From Lachnospiraceae bacterium (lineage in GTDB: Bacteria; Bacillota; Clostridia; Lachnospirales; Lachnospiraceae), in assembly GCA_017621815.1 (NCBI GenBank), contig JAGASK010000052.1, positions 248,001 through 312,000 on the forward strand: DNA of 64,000 nt, read 5' to 3'. The position numbers were made by a program, and so were the translations under genes. The notes under the pieces were generated by a model. It was not told the DNA's origin. It made no database searches and was given only the letters and a program-made list of their open reading frames with translations. Shown here in pieces: positions 35,914 to 44,102 of this stretch (its first letter is position 1; each line of letters begins with the position of its first letter).

Positions 35914-36368
35914 CTAATATTCTCGCCTGCGTTGTTGCGATTGCCAACGGGATACATAATGCGGCATTTCTCTTTGAAAGGGATGTTCAGGACAGAGTTG
36001 TCGAAATGGGTCTGATCACCAGGAATCGCCTGGAAAGAAACAGAAAAGTATTCAAATTTATTACACTGCTCATTATGGTTACATTCGCTATATGGGCAGT
36101 CTACGGCATCAATGGAGCAAGAGGATTTTGGAGCCCCTTCTGGCAAATCTATGCGCTGGCAATGGCGGAGGGACTCTTTGACCGTTTCTTTATCGACTGG
36201 TACTGGGTCGGCCATACCAAAGCCTGGACAATCCCGGGTACGGAGGATCTGAAGCCGTATATTCCAAAAAAGACTTTGATTGCGAAGTGGGGAATTACCA
36301 TTGTCGGCAATCCCGTAATTGCGGCTGCCATTGCCGGGATTCTGTTCCCGTTCTTTGGGAGGGTGTGA
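35910..36368 (+). pseudogene. N-terminally truncated membrane protein
   Basis: An open frame of 152 codons from 35910 has no start codon before an ATG at 36006, and that ATG has no ribosome site. The upstream part (ILACVVAIANGIHNAAFLFE) reads as the rest of a membrane helix and loop, so the protein once began further left. The remaining part has about three membrane segments, including VFKFITLLIMVTFAIWAV and WGITIVGNPVIAAAIAGIL, plus FFIDWYWVGHTKAW. I recognise no named family. It directly follows the promoter and dyad, which suggests a deletion joined the operator to the middle of the gene. Expression from the ATG at 36006 cannot be excluded. Confidence 0.6.
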
Positions 36369-36370
36369 AT

Positions 36371-36523
36371 ATGAAATAGCCTGATGAAGGGAGATACGAT
36401 TTTGCCACGGCATTTGAAGCAATTTACTTCTGGCCGGGACTTGAAAAATGTGCAGGTTTCAGCAAAGTGAAAGCAGACCGCCACAGAAATAAACCGTGGA
36501 TTACGGTGCTTGCAAAAAAATAA
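36371..36523 (+). pseudogene. Remnant of a SAM-dependent methyltransferase
   Basis: The frame reads MK-stop, then RYDFATAFEAIYFWPGLEKC joined directly to a typical C-terminal tail, VKADRHRNKPWITVLAKK. In class I methyltransferases the YDxATAFEAIYFWP region sits at motif post-I/II, with about 50-70 residues before the tail, which are missing here. Hence there is an internal deletion, an N-terminal deletion and an early stop. The following ATC-hydrolase gene has its own ribosome site. The interpretation rests on motif memory and is moderate. Confidence 0.55.
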
Positions 36524-36551
36524 AAAGAATTGTCGGTTTAAAGGAGCGAGT

Positions 36552-37187
36552 ATGAAGTATATCGGAATGCCCATGGGCATGTGGACGCTGTTCGCAAAGT
36601 CATTTCAAAGGCAGCTTGCAGCGGTGTTCGGCTACAATGCGGATACTGCAAAGGACATCACGAAAAATGCCAGGACAAAATATCATACCATCATCACAGG
36701 TCTGCCGGAATTTGAAAAGAATGACCGTTTCAGGATGAATATCGTAAACTGCGCCATGTTGGGTGCGTTCGTTCTCTCCATGCCGCAGCGCCCGAATGTA
36801 GAGCAGCTGACGGACTACTATGCCAGGTCCATGATGACAAAGCCCATGAAATGGTTCTGCCGCCAAAGCGGGAAAGCAAAATACACCCCAAAGGACATTG
36901 CCGGAATGAAGGCTGCCGCAGACCTGAAAGCCGCTGACCGCAACCCCTATTCTTGGAATATGGATTTTTATGAATATCCTGACGGCAGCGGGTACGAAGG
37001 GCGATTTACGAAATGCGGCATCTGCGCGCTGATGAAGGAACTGGGACTTTACGACTTAACGCCCGCCCTGTGTCATTTGGATTACACCATGAGCGAAGCA
37101 GGCGGCGCAACGGATTTCGTTCGGATGTACACACTGGCCAGCGGCGGACCGTACTGCGACTGCGGATATAAAAAGAAAGAAAGGTGA
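36552..37187 (+). CDS. L-2-amino-thiazoline-4-carboxylic acid hydrolase family protein, copy 1
   Basis: 211 aa from ATG 36552, which follows AAAGGAGCG; the frame opens at 36510 without a site. It resembles the ATC-hydrolase family (Pfam ATC_hydrolase), whose Pseudomonas founding member opens the thiazoline ring of ATC on the way to cysteine. Conserved cysteine-rich C-terminal part: TKCGICALMKELGLYDLTPA, LCHLDYTMSE, and CDCGYKKK. Most members in Clostridia have no proven substrate. GC content and codon use look higher than in nearby genes. It is followed by a second, diverged copy four bases later. Confidence 0.78.
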   Translation: MKYIGMPMGMWTLFAKSFQRQLAAVFGYNADTAKDITKNARTKYHTIITGLPEFEKNDRFRMNIVNCAMLGAFVLSMPQRPNVEQLTDYYARSMMTKPMKWFCRQSGKAKYTPKDIAGMKAAADLKAADRNPYSWNMDFYEYPDGSGYEGRFTKCGICALMKELGLYDLTPALCHLDYTMSEAGGATDFVRMYTLASGGPYCDCGYKKKER

Positions 37188-37191
37188 ATCT

Positions 37192-37893
37192 ATGAAAGAC
37201 AGCGAATTGAAATTTGACCGCACTTGCCATGTGCTCTATTCCAAACCGTGTAAAAAACAAATACAATCCAAAATCGCCCTGCACTATCCGAAAAAGTCGC
37301 GGGAATATGTCTGGGAACAGGTGCAGCGGCAATATGTGGATTTTCTTTCCGACTGGCGCACCGACCTCGGCGGCAGGAAAAACTTTCACAACGGTGCGGG
37401 CGGTACCTATGACTGTATTGCACTGATGGCCTACTATACGATCTGCAAAGATGTAGCAAGTCTTATCGAAATTGAAGAGATGGAGGGCGAGCTGTTTTTA
37501 CCGTCATTCCGCATCCTCTCCAGGTTCGTGGACTGCAATAAGCCACTGTTCAAAAAGCTGATGTATAAGGCTTTTGCAAGCTCAAAATGCAAGTGCGACC
37601 AGTGGGGCGACTATCAGATGTCCGTTGCTCCTTACGATGGAGACAAACCCATCTATTATGAGTTCACCGCCTGCCCTGTGGCAGAGTTCGCCAGACAGCA
37701 CGACCTGCTGGGGGTCATGCCCGCCCTCTGCAACCCGGATTATACGGCCATGGAGCTGATTCACGCAAGGCTGATGCGTAAAACCACCTGCGCAAACGGC
37801 TTCAAATGCGACTACACTATCTGCGGTAGCAAAGACCCGTATGTTAAAGAACACCCGGAATACCGGGATGAGGCAGGATACAGGAGGAACTGA
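37192..37893 (+). CDS. L-2-amino-thiazoline-4-carboxylic acid hydrolase family protein, copy 2
   Basis: 233 aa, ribosome site GAAAGGTG. It shares with copy 1 the C-terminal pattern of ACPVAEFARQHDLLGVMPAL, CNPDYTAMEL and a final CDYTICGS, and a glycine-rich part (FHNGAGGTYDCIALMAYY). The two proteins have diverged strongly elsewhere, so they are probably an old pair with distinct roles or a heteromer rather than a recent duplication. Both are intact, while both flanks of the island are broken. A third start follows this gene. Confidence 0.75.
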   Translation: MKDSELKFDRTCHVLYSKPCKKQIQSKIALHYPKKSREYVWEQVQRQYVDFLSDWRTDLGGRKNFHNGAGGTYDCIALMAYYTICKDVASLIEIEEMEGELFLPSFRILSRFVDCNKPLFKKLMYKAFASSKCKCDQWGDYQMSVAPYDGDKPIYYEFTACPVAEFARQHDLLGVMPALCNPDYTAMELIHARLMRKTTCANGFKCDYTICGSKDPYVKEHPEYRDEAGYRRN

Positions 37894-37895
37894 TC

Positions 37896-37988
37896 ATGAT
37901 TGCATTACAAATAATTATTTTTGAAACCGCCTTCTTCCATCCATCACTTTACAAAACACAATCGCTGCTGCTGTACTCAACGCTGTAG
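37896..37988 (+). pseudogene. Cut-off start of a third island gene
   Basis: ATG at 37896 has a very good ribosome site (AGGAGG eight bases upstream) and reads MIALQIIIF, then continues into bases that are the reverse complement of the spmA 3' end until a stop at 37986-37988. The abrupt loss of sense near 37914 marks the right edge of the island, where it meets spmA. Confidence 0.55.
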
Positions 37989-38616
37989 CCGCAATTGCCG
38001 GCCCTACGATTACTGCAGGATTCACGCTGCCGTATTGCTGCCTGTAAGCAATCATATTTACCGGAATCAACTGCAATGATGAAATATTCAGTATCAGAAA
38101 TGTACACATCTCATTACTTGCCACACCTCTGGGTATCACCTGCAGCTTTCTGCGTTTTTGTAAACAACTCACTTTCTTTAATGGCATATCCCCGGTACTC
38201 TCGTCCCGGCCAGGTTCCGTTCCGGTCCGGGCTCCGCCCCGTCTCTCCTCCTCCAGCTCCGCCAGCGCTTCCATCGCTTTCAGCCCTGCAGGGGTTGCCG
38301 CCCAGCCAAGTCCCAGGATATTCGCTATAATATTTGTGGAAATATAATCCCTTGCTTTGTGTCCTTTGGGAATTGCCGGAAACATAAAAGTGATAAAAGG
38401 TGAAAGAAATCCTGTCAGTTTTTCTATCAGCCCCGACTTCTCCGCTATTTCCATTAATCCTACCCAAAATGCCATAATGCCCGCCGTGGAAATGCATAAG
38501 GAGACTGCTTCCCCCGCACTTTGCAATGCGGCTTCCGTAATCTCCTTCATAGTTCCGTTAACAGCTCCGTATATAACTCCGATGAAAATCATAGCTGCCC
38601 AAATATAATTCAACAT
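37915..38616 (-). CDS. spmA: Spore maturation protein A (SpmA), with an insertion
   Basis: Membrane protein of the nucleoside-recognition family involved in spore cortex dehydration, 233 aa. It begins NYIWAAMIFIGVIYGAVNG and contains LMEIAEKSGLIEKLTGFLSP and the conserved ISTNIIANILGLGWAATPAG. Usual length is about 195 residues; the surplus is a hydrophilic Arg/Glu/Gly-rich stretch (from about residue 125 to 165) before the last membrane part. SpmB normally follows SpmA, but downstream here is the decayed island and no spmB is in the window. The start has a CGGAG site. Confidence 0.88.
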   Translation of the reverse strand: MLNYIWAAMIFIGVIYGAVNGTMKEITEAALQSAGEAVSLCISTAGIMAFWVGLMEIAEKSGLIEKLTGFLSPFITFMFPAIPKGHKARDYISTNIIANILGLGWAATPAGLKAMEALAELEEERRGGARTGTEPGRDESTGDMPLKKVSCLQKRRKLQVIPRGVASNEMCTFLILNISSLQLIPVNMIAYRQQYGSVNPAVIVGPAIAATALSTAAAIVFCKVMDGRRRFQK

Positions 38617-38636
38617 GGCATGCTCCGAAATTCTTT

Positions 38637-40583
38637 TTATCTATTATATGCTTCTTCCACTCTTTTATTCCTTTGCTTATCCTGATACATTTCTTTATCT
38701 GCCTGACTGGCAAATATCTCATAATCTATCTTTTCTACTTTCTCACCTGTAAAAAAGCCAATGCTGACCCATAGCTCATAAGGCTTGCCTGAAGTAAGAT
38801 TATATTCTCCAAGCTTAGTGTGAATTGCATCCTGAATTTCAATGGCTCTTTCCTTTCCCCTTGGATTGGCAGTTGCTATTAAAAATTCATCTCCGCCCAT
38901 TCTGGCACAAATTTCTCCTCTTTCAGATACACTGTCAATAATTTTCCCAATCTGTTTTAATGCAATATCACCTTCCCCATGTCCGTAACGGTCATTAATC
39001 TTTTTCAGATTGTCCATATCCAGGGATATCAGGGTAAAATTATCACAGCTTTTATCTCCGTAAAACATTTTTTGCTTCTGCCTGTCAAAACCTCTTCTGT
39101 TGTATAATCCGGTGAGCTCGTCCTTGCTGAAAAGCTGCTCCTTGATTACCCTGCTCCAGAAGCCCTCTATGTCATTTCGGAAATGCATAATAAAAATATT
39201 CAGCAAATCCGGCCTGAATTTTTTATCCTCAAAAGTAAACGCCATATAGCCGATTGTAATTCCACGTAAATGCATAGGAAGGAACATAACCATATCTTCT
39301 TTTTCTAAAATACCTTCCAAATCAGGCAATAGTTCATTCCGTTCAATAACCTCCGGTTTATTTGAGGAATTTGCTGTATTCGCAGCGTCGCTGTGATAAG
39401 CTGCCACCATCCGTCCGGAGTAAACCTTTTCTTCACTTCTCTTCACCCGGTTTAACAGTTCATCCATATCTTCCGGAATCCTGTTAACCATATTTTCATA
39501 AGAAAAAGTATTAAGGCAGACCCAGTATTCTTTGTAATAAATATGTCCTGCAAATTTTTCCACTATAGGCAGGAGCTGTTCAAATTCTTCACAGCTGTCA
39601 CTTTCCGCATTCATATTCAGCATAGTCTGATAATATTCGGAACTGCTTGAATGAATATCCTGAAGTTCCAGTATTTTATCAGCCGGATTCATTACATGAT
39701 TATTTTCACATCCGCAGGAATGCCCAATCTGCAGCTTATAAGGAACCATTATCAGCTCCTGAACCCTTTCGCCTTTCCAGATATCTGTCAGGGTTTCAAA
39801 AATGGTTCTGGTTGTTTCTTCCCATACATAAGCAGCAGTAGTCAGCCTGGGATTATGGTATTTCTCAAATTCAATACCGTCAAAACCGGTAACCTTAATA
39901 TCTTCAGGTACACGGAGTCCTACTTCCTTCAATCTGGTACAAACATCCATTGCCATAGTATCATTTGCACAGATAATAGCCTCCGGCAGGTCTTCATCCT
40001 TTAAAAACTCATTCAGGACCTCCACTGCCGCATTACCTACAAAATATCCGTACCCACATCTTTTCTTTTCAAAGGGAATTCCATTTTCCTCAAGTACGCT
40101 CCTGTAGCTTTCAAAGCGTTCCCTTGAGAACTTACTGATACGGTCCCCTCCGATATAATTTACCTTACGGCAGCCATGGTCTTCCACAATGTGCTTTACA
40201 ATCATTTTAAAAGTCTGCGCATATGTAAAATCAATATTAATGCAGCCTTCCAGCCTCCTGTTTACGGAAATAACAGGAACGCCTGCCGCAATTGCCATGT
40301 CTGCTATGGTCCGGTCAATTCTGATTTTTTTAAACGTTTCCGACATAATAACCACAGCGTCAAAGGCAGTAACGTCAAAAACAGAATAAATCTGCTTCTC
40401 ACCATGGTCATTCATATCATCATAATATAAATCCGTAAGAGTAGAAAACACTATCGCCTTACACTTATATTGACTGCAAAGTCTCTGAAAATAATAAATA
40501 TTTTCTCTTTGCTCATCTCTGTGAAAACGTGAAATACAATAGGCAATTACCCTGTAATCCTTACCCTCAGAATATTTCTTCAC
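38637..40583 (-). CDS. Diguanylate cyclase with a LacI/PBP-type ligand-binding domain
   Basis: 648 aa. Residues about 12-290 look like the ligand-binding half of a LacI/PurR regulator (ISVNRRLEGCINIDFTY, NYIGGDRISKFSRERFESY, EAIICANDTMAMDV, KVTGFDGIEFEKYHNPRLTT) without any DNA-binding helix-turn-helix. A middle part (about 300-475) looks GAF-like. The C-terminal GGDEF domain has DELTGLYNRRGFD and CARMGGDEFLIA, so c-di-GMP synthesis looks possible. No signal peptide or membrane segment is visible, so a cytoplasmic sugar or nucleobase sensor is implied. GTG start at 40583 with AAGGGGG upstream. No PilZ or EAL partner is in view. Confidence 0.88.
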   Translation of the reverse strand: MKKYSEGKDYRVIAYCISRFHRDEQRENIYYFQRLCSQYKCKAIVFSTLTDLYYDDMNDHGEKQIYSVFDVTAFDAVVIMSETFKKIRIDRTIADMAIAAGVPVISVNRRLEGCINIDFTYAQTFKMIVKHIVEDHGCRKVNYIGGDRISKFSRERFESYRSVLEENGIPFEKKRCGYGYFVGNAAVEVLNEFLKDEDLPEAIICANDTMAMDVCTRLKEVGLRVPEDIKVTGFDGIEFEKYHNPRLTTAAYVWEETTRTIFETLTDIWKGERVQELIMVPYKLQIGHSCGCENNHVMNPADKILELQDIHSSSSEYYQTMLNMNAESDSCEEFEQLLPIVEKFAGHIYYKEYWVCLNTFSYENMVNRIPEDMDELLNRVKRSEEKVYSGRMVAAYHSDAANTANSSNKPEVIERNELLPDLEGILEKEDMVMFLPMHLRGITIGYMAFTFEDKKFRPDLLNIFIMHFRNDIEGFWSRVIKEQLFSKDELTGLYNRRGFDRQKQKMFYGDKSCDNFTLISLDMDNLKKINDRYGHGEGDIALKQIGKIIDSVSERGEICARMGGDEFLIATANPRGKERAIEIQDAIHTKLGEYNLTSGKPYELWVSIGFFTGEKVEKIDYEIFASQADKEMYQDKQRNKRVEEAYNR

Positions 40584-40627
40584 TTATACAGCCCCCTTAT
40601 CCCGAAATAACTTCGAAATGTATTTCA

Positions 40628-40633
40628 ATTATA
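40628..40633 (-). promoter_or_regulatory. Probable -10 box for the GGDEF gene
   Basis: Reverse-strand TATAAT 45 bases before the GTG start. The -35 position lacks a clear match. Two TTCGAA-like motifs lie close by. Confidence 0.4.
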
Positions 40634-40753
40634 GCACACCGTTCGAAAGGATACCACTTTATCATCCGTTTTTATAGAAAAAATGAAACAGATGTATTAT
40701 AATCTATCTAAGGGTTATTCACCTGTTTATTACCGTAAATAAGGATTGCAGCC

Positions 40754-41686
40754 ATGAAATTTTTCCGGAAACATTTTAGAAAAACTGCATATTTTTTATT
40801 TCTTTGTCTGAGTCTTCCTGTCATCGGATGCAGCAAAAAACCTGAGCCTTATGTCTCCTCTTCCACAACAATCAGGGATAACACCCCTGTATGCCTGGTT
40901 CCCACAGCTGACGGAGATGCTGTTTATTCCAACGATTATGTCACCGTTGATGTCTCCAATATGCAGGAAGGATATATTATGGCCGGTTATACCGGTGAAA
41001 AGGAGCATGCAAAGCTGCAGCTTACCGGTCCCGACTATATGACATATACTTATAATTTAACCAAAGACAATTATGATGTTTTTCCGCTGTCTGCAGGCGA
41101 CGGCACCTATCAGCTGGGCATCTATGAAAATATAGAAGGAAACCAGTATGCCACTGTTTTTTCACAGGAATTATCCGTTACGCTGGAAAACGAAAGCGGA
41201 CCTTTTTTATACCCCAATCAATATGTAAAATTCAATTCCTCCAGCGAGGTCGTTTCAGTAGCCATGGAGGTTGTTGCCGATGCTCACGATGACCTGGAAG
41301 CAATTAATTATATTTACAATTATGTAGTGGAAAACATTACTTACGACTATGACAAAGCCAAAAATGTCCAAAGCGGTTACGTTCCTGATGTGGATGAGAT
41401 TCTTTCCCTTAAAACAGGAATTTGTCTTGATTATGCCGCTGTTATGGCGAGTATGCTCCGTTCCCAGCAGATTCCTACCCGTCTGGAGGTAGGCTATGCA
41501 GGAGAAGCATATCATGCCTGGATTAGCACCTACGTGGAAAATCAGGGCTGGATTAACGGTATTATTCAGTTTGACGGCCAAAGCTGGTCCATTATGGACC
41601 CCACCTTTGCTGCCAATTCCAGTGAAAAAAATGTAAGGAACTTTATCGGCGATGGGGACAATTATGTCACCAAATACATTTATTAA
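40754..41686 (+). CDS. Transglutaminase-like cysteine protease-fold lipoprotein
   Basis: 310 aa. A signal peptide ends in a lipobox (LPVIGC, Cys at about residue 26). A beta-rich middle domain is followed by a transglutaminase-like core: NYVVENITYDYDKA, then the catalytic cysteine in LKTGICLDYAAVMASML, the histidine in AYHAWISTYV and the aspartate in WSIMDPTFAANS. The triad is intact. It is the first gene of a compact operon with a PilC/GspF protein and pilin-like proteins, so it may act on envelope proteins or cell-wall cross-links. The ribosome site is AAGGA. Confidence 0.85.
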   Translation: MKFFRKHFRKTAYFLFLCLSLPVIGCSKKPEPYVSSSTTIRDNTPVCLVPTADGDAVYSNDYVTVDVSNMQEGYIMAGYTGEKEHAKLQLTGPDYMTYTYNLTKDNYDVFPLSAGDGTYQLGIYENIEGNQYATVFSQELSVTLENESGPFLYPNQYVKFNSSSEVVSVAMEVVADAHDDLEAINYIYNYVVENITYDYDKAKNVQSGYVPDVDEILSLKTGICLDYAAVMASMLRSQQIPTRLEVGYAGEAYHAWISTYVENQGWINGIIQFDGQSWSIMDPTFAANSSEKNVRNFIGDGDNYVTKYIY

Positions 41687-41701
41687 TGGAGGATTTTGAG
41701 G

Positions 41702-42748
41702 ATGAAAAAAAACAGGCTTCTTTCCAATGCGGAAATAGCTTCCTTTTGCAGGCAGGCTGCCATGATTATCAAGGCAGGCATTACCCCGGCTGAGGGGATG
41801 GATATCTTATTAAATGACACTGTTAATAAAGAAGGAAAAGAACTGCTTCAAAAAATATCCGATTCCTGCAAACAGGGAAATCCCTTTTTTGAAGCATTGG
41901 AAGGAACAGGAGTTTTTCCCGATTACATGATAAAACTGATTGCGCTCGGCGAAGAATCCGGCAATACTGATGACGTCCTGCTTTCTCTTGCCCAATATTA
42001 TGAAAGAGAAGAAAACATTTCCGAGAGCATCAAAAGCGCTGTTACTTATCCCCTTATTATGATTGCCATGATGTTCATTGTCATCCTGGTACTGGTCGTT
42101 AAGGTTCTTCCCATTTTCAAGCAGGTTTTTGCACAGCTTGGAACCCAGATGAGCCCTCTTGCCTCTTCCCTTCTTGCCGTAGGAAACGCCTTAAGCCGGT
42201 ATTCCATGGTTATTGTTGTTGTTTTTCTCCTTTTAATCGGAGGCTTTATTATTGCGTATAAAATTCCGTCCGGCAGAGCAAAAATCCGCCATTTTCTTAC
42301 ACGCTTCCCCTTAACCCGGGGATTTTATGATAAGGTTGCCGCCGGACGTTTTGCCAGCGGACTGTATCTGGCTTTTACCAGCGGTATGGATACTTACAGA
42401 AGTCTTGATATGATTTCAGATATTGTAGAAAACGAAAATATGAAAGCCAAAATCAAAGTGTGCAAAGAAGAGATGGAAAAGGATTCCAATCTCCCTGAAG
42501 CGCTTGTCAAAGCAGAGATTTTTTCCAATCTGTATTCCCGCATGGTAACCGTAGGCTTCCGCTCCGGTTCAGTTGACCTTGTAATGAAACAGATATCCCA
42601 GAATTATGATGACGAAACGGAAAAACAGCTGAACCACATCATTTCCATTATAGAACCTACCCTTGTGATTATCCTTTCCCTCATTGTAGGCCTGATTCTT
42701 ATGTCGGTTCTTTTACCGCTTATGGGAATTATGTCCAGCATCGGATAA
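41702..42748 (+). CDS. Type II secretion/type IV pilus inner-membrane protein, PilC/GspF family
   Basis: 348 aa, two T2SSF domains with three membrane segments. N-terminal half: SNAEIASFCRQAAMIIKAGI and ALEGTGVFPDYMIKLIALGE; the second half contains GRFASGLYLAFTSGMDTYRS and LNHIISIIEPTLVIILSLIV. I start at ATG 41702 (GGAGG nine bases upstream) instead of a TTG at 41696. The length is lower than usual for PilC (about 400). It needs a PilB/GspE ATPase and a prepilin peptidase, neither of which is in the window; they may be elsewhere in the genome. It is coupled to four downstream small genes. Confidence 0.92.
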   Translation: MKKNRLLSNAEIASFCRQAAMIIKAGITPAEGMDILLNDTVNKEGKELLQKISDSCKQGNPFFEALEGTGVFPDYMIKLIALGEESGNTDDVLLSLAQYYEREENISESIKSAVTYPLIMIAMMFIVILVLVVKVLPIFKQVFAQLGTQMSPLASSLLAVGNALSRYSMVIVVVFLLLIGGFIIAYKIPSGRAKIRHFLTRFPLTRGFYDKVAAGRFASGLYLAFTSGMDTYRSLDMISDIVENENMKAKIKVCKEEMEKDSNLPEALVKAEIFSNLYSRMVTVGFRSGSVDLVMKQISQNYDDETEKQLNHIISIIEPTLVIILSLIVGLILMSVLLPLMGIMSSIG

Positions 42749-42794
42749 ATCAACAGAGATAATAGCATCAATAGGGTTTTAGAGGTATAAAAAT

Positions 42795-43136
42795 ATGTCA
42801 AACAGATTTGCTACAAAAAAAGAATATTTTACGTTTATACCGCGCATCAGGCTGATTTACATTGTATGCCCCATACTGTTAATAATCTTTATCCTCAGCC
42901 TTTCCTCCATTCATACATCCACTCTGGAAAAACAGCAGGAAAGCCTGGAAACAGCCTTAACCAGGGATATTACCCACTGCTATGCAGTAGAAGGATATTA
43001 TCCCCCAAGCTTAAGCTATATAGAGGAGCATTACGGTCTGACCTATGACAAGGACTTGTTCTTTGTGGATTATCAGCCTATCGCCTCCAATATACATCCC
43101 AATGTTACCGTTATTTTAAGAAAGGAAGGCTCATGA
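42795..43136 (+). CDS. Small membrane protein of the pilus-like operon
   Basis: 113 aa; no named family. One membrane segment lies at about residues 15-35 (IYIVCPILLIIFILSLSS), then an extracellular domain with TRDITHCYAVEGYYPPSLSY and IEEHYGLTYDKDLFFVDY. The AxxGxYPPSL pattern and size resemble pseudopilin C-domains, but there is no prepilin cleavage site. Its end overlaps the next start in an ATGA, so it is co-translated. The role is inferred from operon membership. Confidence 0.65.
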   Translation: MSNRFATKKEYFTFIPRIRLIYIVCPILLIIFILSLSSIHTSTLEKQQESLETALTRDITHCYAVEGYYPPSLSYIEEHYGLTYDKDLFFVDYQPIASNIHPNVTVILRKEGS

Positions 43137-43633
43137 ACAAAAAACAGGAAAACCATATAATTGATATTCTGTTTGTAATAGCGCTTTTCTGTATCTTTGC
43201 TTTATCCGCTATTTTTCTTATTTCTATCGGGGCAAATGTATATGGAAAAACGGTAGAGCATATGGATTCCAATTTCAGCCAGCGTACCTCCTTTGCTTAT
43301 GTGACGGAAAAGATACGCCAGTCGGACCAGCTCGGTGCTGTCAGTGCAGGGGAGCTTGCCGGACATCCGGCCCTGCTGATTACACAGAATACAGGAGGCA
43401 GTGAATATATAACCTACCTTTATGAATATAACGGATATCTTAAAGAACTTATGGTGCGTGCAGATACTCCTCTGGGTCCCGAAGCAGGTCAGGACATACT
43501 TGCCGTGACGGGTTTTTCTCTTACGGAAGTCAGCGAAGGTCTTTTTTCGTTTACCATCGCTACAGATGATAAAACCAGCTGCAGCCTGTATGTCAGCACC
43601 AAATCAGCAGGAGGTGACAGCCATGAAAAATAA
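43133..43633 (+). CDS. Membrane-anchored protein of the pilus-like operon (DUF4860-like)
   Basis: 166 aa. One N-terminal membrane segment (IDILFVIALFCIFALSAIFL) without a standard prepilin motif, then an extracellular beta-rich domain with YVTEKIRQSDQLGAV, LLITQNTGGSEYITYLYEYN and LKELMVRADTPLGPE. This pattern (RTSFAYVTEKIRQ...) resembles minor pseudopilin-like proteins annotated as DUF4860 in Lachnospiraceae; the family assignment is from memory and moderate. It overlaps its neighbours by 4 and 11 bases. Confidence 0.65.
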   Translation: MNKKQENHIIDILFVIALFCIFALSAIFLISIGANVYGKTVEHMDSNFSQRTSFAYVTEKIRQSDQLGAVSAGELAGHPALLITQNTGGSEYITYLYEYNGYLKELMVRADTPLGPEAGQDILAVTGFSLTEVSEGLFSFTIATDDKTSCSLYVSTKSAGGDSHEK

Positions 43634-44102
43634 CGCCTCATCCCGAACCGGTCTGTTTCTTATGGAGCTTATTATTGCTGTGCTGTTTTTTTCCCTTGCC
43701 GGCGCCATCTGCGTGCAGTTGTTCGTGCAGGCTCATATTATCAGCAATAAAAGCGTTCAATTAAATCACGGCATTTTGTGGGCGCAGAACACTGCAGAAG
43801 CCTTTTATGGCTGCAACGGAAATGCAGCAAAAATGACAGAATTATTTGATAACAGCAGTTGTCAGAAAACCGGAGATGACACCATATTTTGTCTTTATTT
43901 TGACGAAGATTTTAATCCCGTCAGCCAGCCCCTTTATTATTCTTCCATTCACTATTACTATGTGCTCACAGCAGATATCCGGCGGGAAAATGATTTGCTC
44001 ACCTGCCATATCAGTGTGGAAAGCATTGATGAAACCGAAGAACCTGTTTATGAAATAGATATTTCTCTTTTCCCCGATAAGGAGGACGCACATGAACAAT
44101 AA
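43623..44102 (+). CDS. Prepilin-type N-terminal cleavage protein (pseudopilin)
   Basis: 159 aa from ATG 43623, with an AGGAGGTG site; the frame opens earlier but that part belongs to the previous gene. A type IV prepilin signal is visible: SSRTG followed by LFLMELIIAVLFFSLA, with cleavage after Gly10 and Glu at +5. The mature part has a hydrophobic helix and a soluble domain with EAFYGCNGNAAKMTELF. It is the clearest pilin-like subunit of the operon and would need a prepilin peptidase encoded elsewhere. Confidence 0.75.
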   Translation: MKNNASSRTGLFLMELIIAVLFFSLAGAICVQLFVQAHIISNKSVQLNHGILWAQNTAEAFYGCNGNAAKMTELFDNSSCQKTGDDTIFCLYFDEDFNPVSQPLYYSSIHYYYVLTADIRRENDLLTCHISVESIDETEEPVYEIDISLFPDKEDAHEQ

